Shown here piece by piece: positions 22,305 to 35,400 of a stretch of DNA of 64,000 nucleotides. Below the pieces are notes generated by a model that was not told the origin of the DNA, did not search any database, and saw nothing but the letters and a program-made list of their open reading frames with translations. Source of the DNA: Celoporthe dispersa (taxonomy: Eukaryota > Ascomycota > Sordariomycetes > Diaporthales > Cryphonectriaceae); the NCBI GenBank assembly GCA_016584495.1, contig WAID01000003.1, positions 5,288,501 to 5,352,500 of the forward strand, given 5' to 3'. Each line of letters opens with the position of its first letter. The first letter of the stretch is position 1. The position numbers and the translations under genes were made by a program.

Positions 22305-24834
22305 CTATGCAGAGGCAAAAATGTAGCTCGGGCGCTCAAAGGAGAGCAGGAACTTGGACACGAGACGGCCGATGTACTGCTCCTCTGAGTCCATCGGGTA
22401 GGTGTGACCATCGGGCGGCAGGATCGGGTCGCAGGTGAGCCAGTCCATCTCATTCCCTATAAAGCAAGGTTAGCTCCCAGGCCATCGACGTCTCTGGAAC
22501 ACATGTATAATAATAGTAATGAGTCTTTAGGGATGCTCACATTGACACTCCATTAGATTTCTCAGCCCGAGCACCATCTCCAGCGCCCCAGGGTCCAGAT
22601 CCCCCAGATCGTTTAGGCCCTCGCCGAACAGGGGGTTAAAGGACTTGGCCGATGCGTCCCGCGAGTGTGTCTGGTAGATGTTATGAAACTGGAAAGCAAA
22701 CTGCTTGAAGGGCATATTCTCGATGCTGTCGTTGATCTGGAGGGCATGCCGCCGCCCGAAGCGGATGGGCCGCTTGTTCCGAATCTCGATCTCGTCGCCG
22801 GTGATGGTGAAGGCCTCGGCAGCGGTCTCGATGGCTTCCATCAGCAGACAAAAAGACGAGGAAGGCGGCGAGGCACGGGGCCCACTGGGCGCGGCTCTTG
22901 CCCTTCAGGCGCTTGGTGAGGTCGTCGAACAGGGCGTTGACCTCCTGCTGCATGAGGTCGTCGACGACGGTCTTGATCTGGCGGTTCAGCAGGCGCGGCG
23001 TGAGGTAGCCGCCCGTGGCCGACACGGGGTTGACCTGGCGCAGGCTCGCGATGCACTGGGGCGTCATGGTCAGGTGGCGCGTCATGATGTAATGCATGCC
23101 GTAGATGGCCAGCGCCCTGCGCACGATGGGGGCGCCCGACTGTGCAGCGTACTGTTGGACGATGGCCAAGACCCTGCGCGGGACTAATGTCTTGTGCATC
23201 GAGTCCGTGACCTGCTGCCCGTAGCCCGGGTCCGCAACCAGCGCGTCGACGTACGCCTCGACCTTGCGCCGGAGCTCGCTCCGCTGCGACCCGCCCGCGG
23301 CGCCATCGGCGATGTCGAGGCCGATAGGCGCGGTCCGCAGCGCCTCGAGCTCGATGCTGTGCCTGTCCTTGTCCACGAAGTGGTACCAGTGCCGGTTCAC
23401 ATCGGAATTAGCGTGCCGGGCGGTGAAGAACTTAGCCATGAGGACCAGCTTGGCCCCAAAGCTCGCGCCGGACGACAGCGTGACCCTGCAGGGGGTCTCG
23501 ACGCCGTCCATGGTGAAGGAGGCGACGTTCTCCTCGATGAATCGGGCGGTCTCCTCGCGCCGCAAGTGGCAGCGCAGCAGGTCCGGGAAGAGGATCTCGG
23601 TGAAGTCGGGGAACTTCCAGCACACGGCCTCGGGCACCTGGGCGCACAGCTTGACACAGTTCTTGCAGGGCCGCTGCTGGTCGCACTTAACCTTCCGGAT
23701 ATGGCAGCAGAAGCATGCACCCGTCTGGCGGACCTTGAGTGCGTTGGCACGTACCTCCTCGGACAGTGCACCCTTGCGGCCCTTCTGCGATGATCGCTCG
23801 ATGTTCTCCAGGTCGGCGAAGTTGGGCTTGCCCCATGTGTCGACCGTCTGGTTGCAGAACATCAGGACGCCGTCCTTGAACCTGTTGTCCGAGCTGTCGG
23901 ACGACGACGATGATGACGACGACGACCGGGGCGGCGTCGAGGTCTTCTTCTTCTGCGTCTTCTGGATGCCGGCGGGCTTCTTAGGGATGCTCTGGATAGC
24001 CTGCGTGCTGTTCCTCTTGCTGCCGCTGCTGCTGCCGCTGCCGCTGCCGCTGCGTGGTTCCTGCTTAACGGGAGGTGAGGCTGGGCTCCTCGGGCTGAGC
24101 GAGATGGACGAGCCGACCGACCTCGGCGGCGGCGGGGTGGTGAAGTGCTCCGAGACGAAGGTCTTGGTCTGGGCTACGGCCGTTGGGTCCCACGGCTGCA
24201 CGTCAGCAGTGCCCTGCATCGACACGGGGATATCCAGCTGCTGTGTGAACTGGTGCTGCTGCTGATCCAGGGCAGAGAAGGCGTCGTTGGTGATCATCGA
24301 CACGGTATCAAAGCCGGTGTGGAAGCCAGAGACCATCATGTCCTGCGGGGTAAAAACGAAGTTTTGGGGTGCAAGGGCCGCCGCCTGCTCATTGAGGAGC
24401 GCCTCGGTAACGACGAACTGCTGTTGAGATGGCTGCTGGGTGGTATCTAGGGGTAGGTTGGAGAAGTCAAAGACGAGATTGCTGTTGCTGTTGCTGTCGA
24501 GGTTTGCCGTCGACACGGGCCCAAAGGCGGCAGCTCCGGAGAAGGGTGATGTGGACAATGCATGAGCGTTCTGGGACATGACGGGTGAGGGTGTGGTAAG
24601 CGCCCTTATATGTTGTTGCTGGCCGCCATTGTTGTGGACAACGTTCCACGAGCCCTGGCTGACGATGGACGGGCTCGCTGCGGTAAACACGATCTCACCA
24701 GAGCCGCTGTCGAAGGAGCCCGCGTCGGCGCTGAGGGATTCGATGAACCTCCATGACTGCGACTCCTCATCCTCGTCTAGCGGTATTGAGAAGCGCGAGG
24801 CCGGGGAGGTCCCGGACGAGATGACAGCCGCCAT
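22305..24834 (-). CDS. Zn2Cys6 transcription factor with Gln/Ser-rich N-terminus
   Basis: Exons 24834-22541 and 22456-22305. The protein has a Ser/Gln-rich N-terminal half (several QQQ tracts, and poly-Ser near residue 310). A fungal binuclear zinc cluster follows at about 370-405, with cysteine spacing C-X2-C-X6-C-X5-C-X2-C-X11-C; the last spacing is longer than usual. The helical regulatory region ends in conserved-looking blocks (ECQ-W-NEMDWLTCDPILP, MDSEEQYIGRL, ERPSYIFA). The intron 22540-22457 has donor GTGAGC and acceptor ATAG and splits the Trp codon. The frame is broken once at the A5 run 22850-22854 (T5 on the coding strand). Removing one base rejoins LAAFLVF to CLLMEAIE and gives 815 codons, so the annotated frame as given would truncate the last 150 residues. 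A very long upstream region suggests complex control. Target genes unknown. Confidence 0.85.
22850..22854 (-). other. A5 run: +1 frameshift in the Zn2Cys6 regulator
   Basis: One surplus base in this run separates two long, well-conserved-looking frames. There is no room for an intron: the nearest GT..AG pair is about 23 bp. Correcting it makes the spliced CDS divisible by three. Confidence 0.8.
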
Positions 24835-26330
24835 GAGTGCGTCTTGTTGTTGTTGTTGTTGATATTGTTGATGAGGAGGAGGTGGTGGTGTTGTGGTGCT
24901 GTGTCCAGAATGCCTGGGGAGCTGTTGGCCTCTCCGCTGGTCCGGCGGAGGAGGCTGTTGGTTCTCGTGGGATGCCAGTTTCGCAATCGTGGGGATGGAT
25001 GTCGATCCAACCGAGGCCGATCAGGACGTTGTTGGCGCCTCTTTCAAGTTATGAGACCCTTGGGTCTTCTTTCTTACTCTCCTCCTCCTGTGTGCCTGTC
25101 CACGCCGACTCCCACTTCCTTGTCGGCTTCCCAGACTTGGCTCCGTACGACCTCGGACTCGTCGGGGCCTCAGTCCAAGCCTCCTTATGTAGGCAGCCCC
25201 TCCTGCACGTATGCACGTACCCACTGCAGCCAGCACTCTGTAGCAAGCAACAAGAAGCCAGCCAGCCAAGCACCTGACCTAATGATGTATTGGAGCCGCC
25301 GAGCGTCTCTTTTTTTTCTTTCTTTCTTTCCTTCCTTCCCTTTCCCCCAAGGTTTGCTTGTGAGCCCTTCCTTGCCTGTCCCGTCGCTGCACAAAACCAA
25401 AGTGCCTAGCCTCGAGTCGCTGCGGGAAGCCGCCTCGGCAGATGATGTAGAGAAATGTGGACAGATGGCCCGCCTGCGGTCACGCCGTCTCTTGTGTAAT
25501 CGCGGGTAGGTAGGATTCTCGTCGCCGTCGCCTGATGGTGCTTGCTTGCTTGCATTAATTCGCTCAATCCTCGGCAGGGTGTCTGTTGTTGTTGGCGCAC
25601 TGCTCTTCGGGGTGGAGGAGGGAGGAGGGAGGGAACAGGAGACTGGGGGCTGTGTCGTCCACTACAGATCTACGAGAGGAACAAGAAGAAGCAATCACCA
25701 CGCAGAGGGAAAAGAGATGATAAGAGCAAATGTACTCGGGGTGTAGGGAGAGGAAAAGATTCTGGGAACGTCGGTCACGTATTAAGACGAAGTCGCGCCC
25801 GACAGTGCGCAGTGCAGCGCAGCGCATCACTACTTCCTTCCTCACACTCCTACCTTCTTTCCAAAAGAAATGTCGCCGCTGAGCCCCCCCTTCCTCGAGT
25901 TGAGAATAGGGAAGGAAAATCGGCACTTGACTGTTTTGGGGACCGACGGCAGGGGTGTCGAGGTCCCCTCCAGCCAATCCCGTCCTCACAGGCCACCGAG
26001 GCGGGACCCGATTGGGATGCTGGATCGACCGACGGCGAAAAGGGACCCTGGTGCCTGCAACGATACCGCTGCAAGTCGTCGTCCTAGGGGGCGAGGCAGA
26101 AGGAAACTGTGTTTCACTGGGGGACGACGTGGTGCTGGTGGCTTGAGTTACTCCGGAATGACTGATTGCGTTGTAGAACAGCATGACACCACAACGTAGA
26201 CCTGGTTATTTACTTGACTTGTACCGTTCTGCAGTGAACATGCTGTTCGATCAGTCTAGAACGCTGTACGTGCCATACACGGCACGAGCTCTGTACAGTC
26301 GATTGGGGTCCAATCCCCGCCCAGCAGAGT

Positions 26331-26366
26331 GACACTGACACCAACACTAACACTGACACTGACACT
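26331..26366 (+). repeat. imperfect hexanucleotide tandem repeat (GACACT)6
   Basis: Six tandem units: GACACT, GACACC, AACACT, AACACT, GACACT, GACACT, with related half-units just outside on both sides. It lies in the gene-free upstream region and is a likely minisatellite that could vary in length between strains. Confidence 0.8.
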
Positions 26367-27871
26367 TGACACGCCACATGCCCTCAAAAGGCGGCCTCAA
26401 TGCAGGTCACTCCCCAGGCAGACACCACGAAGAAAAATACGAGCGCTAGCAAGCCTGATCACAAGGTTACCACTAGATAACAAAAGGCACACAGTTTGAG
26501 CAGAAGAAGGAGAAAAGAGAGAGAGAGAGAGGAGGAAGAGAGAGGCTGAGAAGAGCAAGGGCCTGCAATACTCCTCAGCAAGCAGATAAGCCCCGCCCCC
26601 TCTCCTCAGTCCTCTCACCAAGTGGCACCCTTCCCCCCAAAACAAGCCCTCCGCCTTCTGTGCCACGACAACATGAAGAAGAAGAAGAAGAAAAAGGAAG
26701 AAGGAAAGAAGAAAAAAAAACACCAAGGCCTATCCAACCGGATGAGCTTTCCACAGCAGCAGATGCTTGTGGCTGTAGGACAAGACTGGGCAGCTTTGAG
26801 TATTCCGTGCAGGCTCCGTGCGACACCGACCGACCGACCATCGTACTGCATGACAAGGGTAGCTGGCATGGTGGCGGTCCTCGTCGAAAGGCAGAATGCC
26901 AGAGGGCTTGCTTGCTCACTCGCCCCATCGAGATCTTCTTTTTTCCTTTCTCCTTTTTATTTTCTTCTTTCAAGCCACGAACGGATGCTTGCATAAGTAA
27001 GCGAGAGAAGAAGGGGGAAACAAAGGTCAGACACATACTTTGGGCTGCCACGACAACGCTTCATCGCGATGATACCCCCTCCCTCTTGTTTCCCATTGCC
27101 GAGGGTGAGCTGGGCAGCGCCAGCCTTGCATTTCTAGTCCCGCGGGATGCAAAGACCCGCAGCGCCACGGACATGGCCCTTTTTTCCACACACGGATCAT
27201 AAGGCACAAGAGCACGCGGCTGGATTGGCGGGCATGCAGACATCCATCATATCAATTCATATCGGTTTAGTAGCGTTCCCTGCAGTTGAGGGTAGTTTTA
27301 CACGAGTGGCGCCTGAGTTCCCTCAAAGGGGAAATAAAGGGGAAAAGATCGAGAAAGCCACATGACGACTAACTGACGACTACGCAACAACAAAGGCAAA
27401 TAAGGAAAGAAGGAAAAGAAAAAGAAAGAGAAGGAAAGAAAAAAAAGAATAGGGCAAAAGATGTGGTGGGATGACGGTGACGTTCCGAGCCCAGCAGAAA
27501 CAGCCTTCCAGCCCAACCTCCCCCTCCATCCCTCCTCCTCCCTCTATCCCCCTCGGATCGTGCCGATTCGTGAGAGACAAAAAAAAAGGTCGTTGCATCG
27601 TCCAGTAATGCCCAAAAAAAAATGATTATAAAGAGGGTTGCCCAACGACAATAGATGCACGCACCGTCGCCATACTCCCTTCCCTTCTCTCTCTCTCTCT
27701 CCTTCTTCCTCTTTTCCCTTCTTTTCCCCGTTCCCATTCCATTTCCCCTCCCTACTCCTTGCTGAAAGCCTTTTGTTTTTGTTTGGTTCCGCTGACAGGT
27801 TTCAAGATCTGTGGTTCGTTTTCCCGTAATTCATACACAAAGATAGCCCTCAGCCTTATTGGCCTCGGCCC

Positions 27872-27882
27872 GGGGGGGGGGG
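27872..27882 (+). repeat. G11 homopolymer
   Basis: Eleven consecutive G preceded by CGGCCC. The length is likely to be unreliable in short reads. Confidence 0.85.
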
Positions 27883-28144
27883 CATTACCCAATGCCGCCC
27901 GTCCTTCCGTCTCCGCAAAGTCCTGTGCTGGAGACGAATTTTCTTTCTTTCTTGGCAACTGCAACGTATTCGGTGAGTAGATACTCAAAATTGAATGGAA
28001 GCACCGTTGGTGGAACAGATATCCCAGGTCGTGACGTTCAAGTCAGGTCCACGACTCTCTTCCATCAGACCTTGCTTGTCCAGGAGATAGCAGGTAGGTA
28101 AGGTGGTAAGGTGCTCCTTTGTCTTCCTTCTTCTCCCCACCCCA

Positions 28145-29404
28145 TCAGACCCGGTTGAACCTCATGGCGGCAGCCTTGGCCCTCTCTTGTATCTGCTGCT
28201 CGGTGGAGATGTACAGCCTGTCCAGGTAGTCCATGGCCTGGGCGTCCTTTAGTATCTTTGCGACCTGGATCCCGGCGCTGATCAGCTGCAGGATGTTCCT
28301 GTCGTCCTTGAGGGGCCGGCTTTGGTGCTTGGCCGCGTGCCTCATCTCGAGGCTGTTCTCGAGGATGGTGACGAACTGCTTGATCTGGCCATTGTACAGG
28401 ACCCGCGCCGGGATCCTCCTCTTGGTGGCCAGCCGCTTGAGCAGGTACACCCACTCGGTCCACTCGCGGTCGTGGGGCCGCTCGACAGGCCGCATGTCCT
28501 GGGTGAGGGGGATCGGGAACTGGTACTTGGCGACAAAGTCGTATGCGCACTGCGACAGGCGGTCGTTGACCTGCGAGAGCACGCTGTCCTGCTCCTGCAC
28601 GAGGAGGTTGGTGGGCAGGTGCGGCAGCTCCCGCTCCTGCATCGCGATGTACTCCGGGGGAGGCCGCTGGAGGAACTGGTGCGGGCCGTCAAACTCGTCG
28701 CGGTTGGAGGGTCTCCGCTGCGACCGCTTGCCGTTGGAGGATGTCTTGTGCTTGCCCGGCGGGGTGGTCCCGGTGCTCTCGCCCATCGAGTAGTCTGAGA
28801 GGCTCGGCGAGGCCATGAGGTCGTCCATCGGGTCTACTGGCGAGAACCGTCCTTGAGAATCCCAGTTCGGCGGGCTCGAGCTCTTGAACGACCCATAGGC
28901 TTGTTGTTGTTGTTGTTTTTGTGCCTGTTGTTGTGACAGCGTCCCAGTGGTCCCGTATGTCACCGCCAGAGGTCTGCTGCTGGAGGAGGAGGAGCAGTTG
29001 TAGGATGGGGCGGTAGAGTAGGTCGTCTCCGATCGTCCATGACTGGTCGTTATGGCTGCTGCTGCTGAGGTGCTCCCCGGGAGACTATAGGCTGAGGTGC
29101 TCGCGCCGTACGTTACACTTTCGCAGGGGATCGTCATCATCGGCGCCCAACTTTCCAGGGGTGGGGGGGGAGGGTTGCATATGAATCTTTGGTCTGCCTT
29201 ACCTCTGTGGGTTGTTGTATGATGCATTAACATTATCATAAGGTCCTCTGCTGGAGAATGGCTCCTGGTACACGACCGGGCTTTACCTTCAGAGTTAGCG
29301 GGCGCAGTCCGTAGCAGGGGATTGATCACATCTCTTGGTCGTCCGCACCTTCGTGTCGCCCAAGGTCCTTTGGAGCTCCTGTAGGAATAGTCCGGCTGTG
29401 CCAT
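28145..29404 (-). CDS. hypothetical Gln/Ser-rich protein with conserved-looking helical C-terminus
   Basis: 419 codons from the ATG at 29404 (context GAG ATG G). The frame stays open upstream to 29593, but that part is Phe/Pro low complexity typical of a translated leader. Residues about 100-250 are Ser/Thr/Gln-rich with a poly-Gln run encoded by CAA repeats near 28900-28930. The last 150 residues are dense in charged and hydrophobic residues, with G/C-ending codons (DRLSQCAYDFVAKYQFPIPL, EWTEWVYLLKRL, then a Glu/Arg/Ala helix to the stop). This is clearly a folded domain, but I do not recognise the family. Candidates are a transcriptional co-regulator or developmental protein, judging by the composition alone. 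An internal start at MMTIPCESV (about residue 88) or an intron in the N-terminal part is possible. Confidence 0.7.
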   Translation of the reverse strand: MAQPDYSYRSSKGPWATRRCGRPRDVINPLLRTAPANSEGKARSCTRSHSPAEDLMIMLMHHTTTHRGKADQRFICNPPPPPLESWAPMMTIPCESVTYGASTSAYSLPGSTSAAAAITTSHGRSETTYSTAPSYNCSSSSSSRPLAVTYGTTGTLSQQQAQKQQQQQAYGSFKSSSPPNWDSQGRFSPVDPMDDLMASPSLSDYSMGESTGTTPPGKHKTSSNGKRSQRRPSNRDEFDGPHQFLQRPPPEYIAMQERELPHLPTNLLVQEQDSVLSQVNDRLSQCAYDFVAKYQFPIPLTQDMRPVERPHDREWTEWVYLLKRLATKRRIPARVLYNGQIKQFVTILENSLEMRHAAKHQSRPLKDDRNILQLISAGIQVAKILKDAQAMDYLDRLYISTEQQIQERAKAAAMRFNRV

Positions 29405-32400
29405 CTCGAGAATCCACTCCGTGTCCGCGGGTCGGGGATCCGGATTTCCAAGAGGCAGAAAAAAAAAGGGTCGAGATAAGAACGAAAACCTGGGAATGGC
29501 CACTGGAAGCAAAACACGAGCAGGAAAAAAAAAAAGCAGAGGAACAGTCCGTCTAGAGAAGGGGAAGCATGTGGCCACGGCGCGCACACACACACAAGGT
29601 CCCGAGATATTCCACTGGCGTGCTCAAAGCAAAAATTGTCCAGGTGAAGTTCTTTGCTTTTTTTTTTCTCTTTCTGTCGGGCCAAATTGTTTACTCCTAG
29701 GTCTCCTTTGGAAGTATTGGTCCCGTTACCAGGTGATCCACGGCTATTGCAGTTGGTCCTTCTCTGGGAAATGTGTGTCTCTTTTTTTTCGTGGTGCGCT
29801 CGGGTGCGAAGCGGACGGCGACTCGTACAAAAGCCCTTCGTCCTTGGGGTTGTCCTCCGGATTGGTATGATGCGGTGAAGCAGCTGTTGCTCGTAGCGGG
29901 ATGCTCAAGAAGCGACAGGCTGCCTTTTGGATCTCTCTTCAGACCGTGGCTGGTCAGGACGGGTCCAGATCGGTGAACCAGTTTACCAAATGTGCCGACA
30001 GAGATTCGAAGCCCGGGGGGTTGATTTTATCTACTCTCGGCGGGTGGCAAGAAAGGAACCTCGAGATGAGGGCCGAAGACTACCTCACGAGCAGGGCGGG
30101 CAGGATGAACCAAGGCTGGAGACAATATCGACACGATGTCCTCAAGTCGCCACTAGGATCCACACGACCAGGAACAGCGTACTTCCACCGTCGAGCCACA
30201 AGCTGCAAGCAATTCCCGTGGAGGCGGGCGACAAGAACCAGATGTCGGGCGTGTAAGAGAAAAGCAACCCCAGCATGCTTTGCCGTACCGTACCACACAC
30301 GCGACGGCCAGCTGCTTCTTCTCGACCCTGAACTGTGTCAAGGATGATTGCGCGTCTGAAAAGTGTGAGATGTGACAGACAAGCTGGCTCGGTTCCAGGG
30401 AGATCCCAGGCCAGCACAGCTGGCTGTAAAGTCCCCGCACTTGCTCCTGCTCACGAGCAACAAGCCTTTCCCCTCGAGCAGACACCGGGCTGTCAGCTTC
30501 GGCGGGCGAGAAGAGGGTACCCGTTGGGCCTCGACGCGACGTTGCGATGTGGCCCAAAGGTGGAATTGGCATCCAGGTCGGGATCTGGAGGAGTGCCAGG
30601 TCTTGCAGGGGACTCCCCAGGTCGTTTGGGCATGGTGACAGCGCACTGGTTACGTTGGGCAGTGAAATATGCACAACTGCAGCCCAACGGAAGCATTGAT
30701 GCCAGACCCGCAGGTCATCTCACAAAAAAAGTATTGTCCTCAGGGTGCAAACCACAGCCGGTGATAGGCTCGATATGCCGGGATGGCACACAACAGCAGA
30801 CATCATTATCCTGTGTAATCCGATGGGATTGCATCCAGGGATGCAGCTCAAGGAGGACCAGTCTGCACAATGCACACACACCCTGAGTAAGCCATGGCGG
30901 CTCGGTCTCTGTCTCGGTCATCATGATGGTTACTCTGCAGATGGGCTGACTCAAGGTCCTTCCATCGCCAAAGCCACAAGGGTGGTGTCCATTCATTCCA
31001 CTGCATGCAAGCGAAGGGGGCCTGCGACTGTCCTCAACGTTGCTTTTTCTTTTGATATCGCTTATGCTCGCGAGTTTTGACCGGTCTGGTGGACTGACGG
31101 CCCGGAAAGTCCATGCTGCTGTGAATGCGTCGTTTCTGTTGACTTCTCACGCGGTTGACGTTTGTACCTATTGTGACACCATGTCTGCCAGCTAGGTGAT
31201 TCGGCCGGGTCGTTGCTGTCATAAGCTACACCACCGGGTCAGACACCACACAAGTATCTACTCTATGTTGTTTCTGAGATGCTGAAACTGTTGGAAGGCT
31301 GCTTGGTAGGCATGGCACTGATCAGATAGATCGCTGCATGCTTCTGCATCTTCCTTGATTGCTAAATCGTCGGGCGTTGACGGACTGAGGCATTGAGTCC
31401 CTGGCATGGCGAGCTCACGGATAGATCGACTGCGTGTCCTAGTCTGACAGGTGTGGCTGTTGCTGGCACTTGCCTCTGCGCGTTGCGCGCAAGAGCAAGG
31501 TCATGAAAGCACGATGCCACCAGCTGCACCAGCGGCTTGGTCTCACCAGGGAGAGGCTAAGGTGGTATTCGGGCGGGCTTCGAGCGGTTAAGCAGAGCAG
31601 TGACGGATGGGTTGCATTTCTGCCTCCTGCTGACCATCGCAACCGAGAACACGCGGGCACGAAAATTTAGACCGTGTAGGCTGGACCATTTCTGTGGGAT
31701 CGTAAGTGGCTGGACGACGCCATTCACCCTGCCAGCCCGATACAGCCGCTGCGTACCTCTTCTCTTCGCGACGCAGAGGCGCTTACCTCCAGAGGCGGCG
31801 GTCTGACCTGGAGGTTTCACGGTCCAACCAGATGACCAATTTGAAAGCCCTCTGCAGGTTGGGCATCAATGCCGCCCCTCACCATCCTGTCGTCCTGGTT
31901 CTAGAGCGACGCCCTCGTGTTCCGCCACCGTTCGGGCCCGTCCTTCCAGGGTGCCTGCGTTCAGCTCGCCTGTATCCGGGAGTTCGAGATGTGCCGCTGA
32001 GGGACGCCGAGTTAAGACGTGAGGAATAAATTAAGTGGCGGCGCGGCTGGTGTCACGAGAAGCGGGCCCATGTGTGCTCTGAATTTTCTGGTGGTGTCCT
32101 TCGTTGTGGTGTCGAGAATATTGCCCACAATATTGCTCAGAAAAGTGCTTCTGCTCTCGAGACCTCGCACGTCGACAGGTCTAGATGTTCCGATTTGTCT
32201 CGGAAGGTATGCACTCCGGCATTAGCTAGTAAGAAATGCGCTGACTGGCCGTGGGCGAGCATAGTAAACGGAAATGAGATAGCGATGGTCTCCTTCGCTG
32301 GTCTCCCTTGCACTATACGCTGACATTTGTACCAGTCTTGGAAGGAGCCATTGCATTTGCATGAACATGTGTTGGAACCGAGCCTTTGCCCTAGATTCCT

Positions 32401-35400
32401 GTCAGTCCAGTCGGCAGGTATCAGTTCCAATGACTTAGCCACAGAACAGCCCCTTCTTCCCAGATTCCATCTCTCTACACAAGCCAATCCTCACTTCCCC
32501 TCACATGCTCAGCAGGTCAGTTAGACTATCCATTCGGCCGCCTCCCCTGCCCCAGATTCCTACTCCACACCAAGTCAGAAGGGTTGCGAGGACAAATAGG
32601 AAATCGCTGTGGTCTGTATGGTTTGATGCCCACCTGCGACTCAAGGAGACTGCGCCTTCGAGCGCTCGCTATGCTGAATGATGAATAGAAATGTGTGGCC
32701 GCATTTATCTTGTCTAGGTAGCCGATCCAGCAGTAAGAAATGCAGACTTGTCGGAAATTTCCATAGACCAGAACAGGATGGAGATGGTCATGAATGAAAG
32801 CTCTGTTCCTGTGATGATGTTCTTTAGAGACTCATCGCCATGACCATGGTCTCCGTAGTTGAACGCATCGAGATCCCCGGAGCATATCGTCCCCTAATGA
32901 CGGCGGTATGGGCTCACAAGCTGCCCGTGTGCATACCGAGGATTTCGTCGCCAGTGTCAGAGCTGCTCGGCCAATAAGCTGGTGCCAGAGGAGATCATGC
33001 TTGCCACGAATTGCGTGGGCCATCCTGTGGTCGTCCTGTTCTCCCAACTGAGCTATGATGGCGGGCAGTCTTTTAATGCCTTTCAGATCAGTCCACGCGT
33101 GAGACCGAGCAAAGAATCTCCAGGTAACCTCACGACGCCAATCCATCAGGTATCCGGAGGCATTGGATAATGGAGACAAATTAAGAAAAAGAAAGAAGAA
33201 AAAGGCGGCATTTGGGCCATCCGTGCTATGACCTGCCCAGGCGGGCACGAAGATTGGGATGAACCTGTCCTAGTTGGCGCTGCCTCTTGGAAAATCGCTG
33301 ACACTGGGAAGCACCCACAGCTCTGCAGGCGAGACCGCTGCAGAACGCATGTCTGTCAGCAGAGACACGGAGGGAGCAGAGAGGGCTGCACGACGAGGAT
33401 GGCATGCATTCCAATCAAGATGGCAACCATTTTGATGCCTTCATCAGTAGCCCTGCCGGACTCATCAAAGCTGTATGTTGTCGTGAGGCCGAGGCTGCAG
33501 AACTTGGACATAGTGCCAGCTGGCCCAGAACCTCGAGCGCGAGCGGTGAGGCTTCACCTCGAGCTGTGCTGCAGATCCCACCACAGTGGGGGGCTCTGCC
33601 CAGTTTCCCAGATTGCCAGCCTCGTCGCTGGAGCCGAGGGACAACAATACGGCTGGTTAAACTTGGTGCTTGCTATTGGGATCAGCACGAGAGTCTGAGC
33701 ACGACTCTCCACCTCTCGCTAGCCGCGTTAGCATTCGAATTTATCAATTTGCTTTGGACATGCAGGGGACCGACCGAATCATGAGCTTATCAGAGATGGA
33801 GCACGTCGTCGCCCAGGCTAAACTTTGAGCCGATGGAACCGGATTCCTCTCAGTCCGGATGGGGGGTCGCGATTGACTGGTGGGAGAGACGCCCCGAGCG
33901 TCCCGCGCGTGGAGCACTTATGCACGAACCTGGGCGTGATAAGAAATTGGACTGTCTCCCTGCATGGATGCGTTGTCTTCGCATGAGGCATGCCGGCCAG
34001 TTGTGTGTCGTGGCAGACCATCCCAACCGCTGTGCTGTCCGGGACTATTGGCTGGGGATGGCATGCTACACGCCCGGCTCTGTGCCCCAGAAGTCCTGGG
34101 AGTAGGGTAGGTGGTCCTTTTAGCGATGTAGGTGAAGCTGACGACCCAGCCAGCCACGCACATGAGAAGGAGTCGGTGAGAGAGGACAGGCGAATGACAG
34201 CTGCAGCCGTCGAGTGCCAGCTCACACCCCGCGACGCCTTCTGCTGCGGCCAGTGTGACAGCCCGTACGGGTGTGCATATCTAGTGTTCTTTGTAGGATG
34301 TGATGGGACGATACGGGCAGGAGGAGGCGCCGTGATGAGGCCGACTTGTGGTGTCTGTTGGTGCTCGTGATGGACAGCGAGGCAGGAGGGGAGGTGGTCG
34401 GGTGGGACGTTGGGGGAAAGAGCAATCAAAGGGGGGGCCGGGATTGATGTTCATTGCTTGGCAGCGGCAGGGGCCCCTGCAGGGATGACTGCGTCCTCAA
34501 ACAGTGCGGTGGGGTAGGGGACAGGGTGCCTGTGTCCAGTGGGCGTCTGCCAGCACAGCACAGTGGGTCTCACCAATTTCAAGGCTCTGATCGCAGGTTC
34601 AGGCCCTGTCATGACCCTGTAGGCCCATCTGCAAGCTTAAAACCCAACCGTGTCCCTCTCAGTGCCCAACCTTCCCCGTGCTTCCCTTTTCTTTCCTCAC
34701 CAACATCGTCATCACCGTCACCATACAGCAACCCATCGGACCATTTCAGCCCAACCTCACAACCCACTCTGGACTTCCCCTGCTGATCTCCCGCTGTCTC
34801 GTTGCCCTTTCGCCACCTCTTATCTATCCACAACCTGACCCGGCCCTGGACTTTGCCCTTCGAGTGCCGTTTGCTCCCCTTACCTTGTTCTTGTTCAACC
34901 ACAGAGGATCCTTCTCTTGTCTCTTCTGTCCATCTGCTACAACCCCTTTTCCTGAGGACATCTACGAACAGGTCTGCAAGAAGAAACAAAAAGAAAAACA
35001 GAAAGGAAGAACAGGCCGTTCTGGAAACTTGCCCGTTGATTTCTTTCCCCTCCGCAAGGATCGCGTTCTCTGCCGTTGCTGCTTCTGCTGCTTCTGCCGA
35101 GAAGACCACAACTATATCGTTGTGCCTCGAGGACTACCATCCAGGTGTATCATACCTCTGATCAATTTTGTCAAGTGTGATACTATCATACCAGAGGACC
35201 TCGAGCAACCCCGCTCCCCAAGGACTACCCAGAGGAATTTCCAATATGGTCTCTTCAATCCGCTCGGACCCCACTGGATACACAATGGACCCGAACAACA
35301 GGAGAATGCAGAATGTTACTGCTACTACTACTACGAGGTATACTATTCTAACCTTTTCCTTGTCTACTTCCCCGGGAGGCGTTTTTGTGTTTTCAGAATC

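Larger units (their letters stand above)
24835..28144. other. long upstream region of the Zn2Cys6 gene; microsatellites; no gene
   Basis: A (GTT)n run at 24841-24860 lies directly before the ATG, in the leader of the - strand gene. Further on are C/T- and A/G-rich tracts (25311-25350, 26514-26550, 26680-26720, 27400-27450, 27685-27750), a six-copy hexamer at 26331 and a G11 run at 27872. Such simple DNA is usual in long fungal leaders and promoters. The frames listed by translation are low-complexity artefacts. Confidence 0.5.

Noticed and set aside
26575..27202. Overlapping 100-180-codon frames on both strands
   Set aside because: They arise from AAG/CTT simple sequence (Lys/Glu on one strand, Phe/Leu on the other).
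33818..34429. 203-codon - strand frame
   Set aside because: No codon bias, no splice context, His/Pro/Ser random composition.
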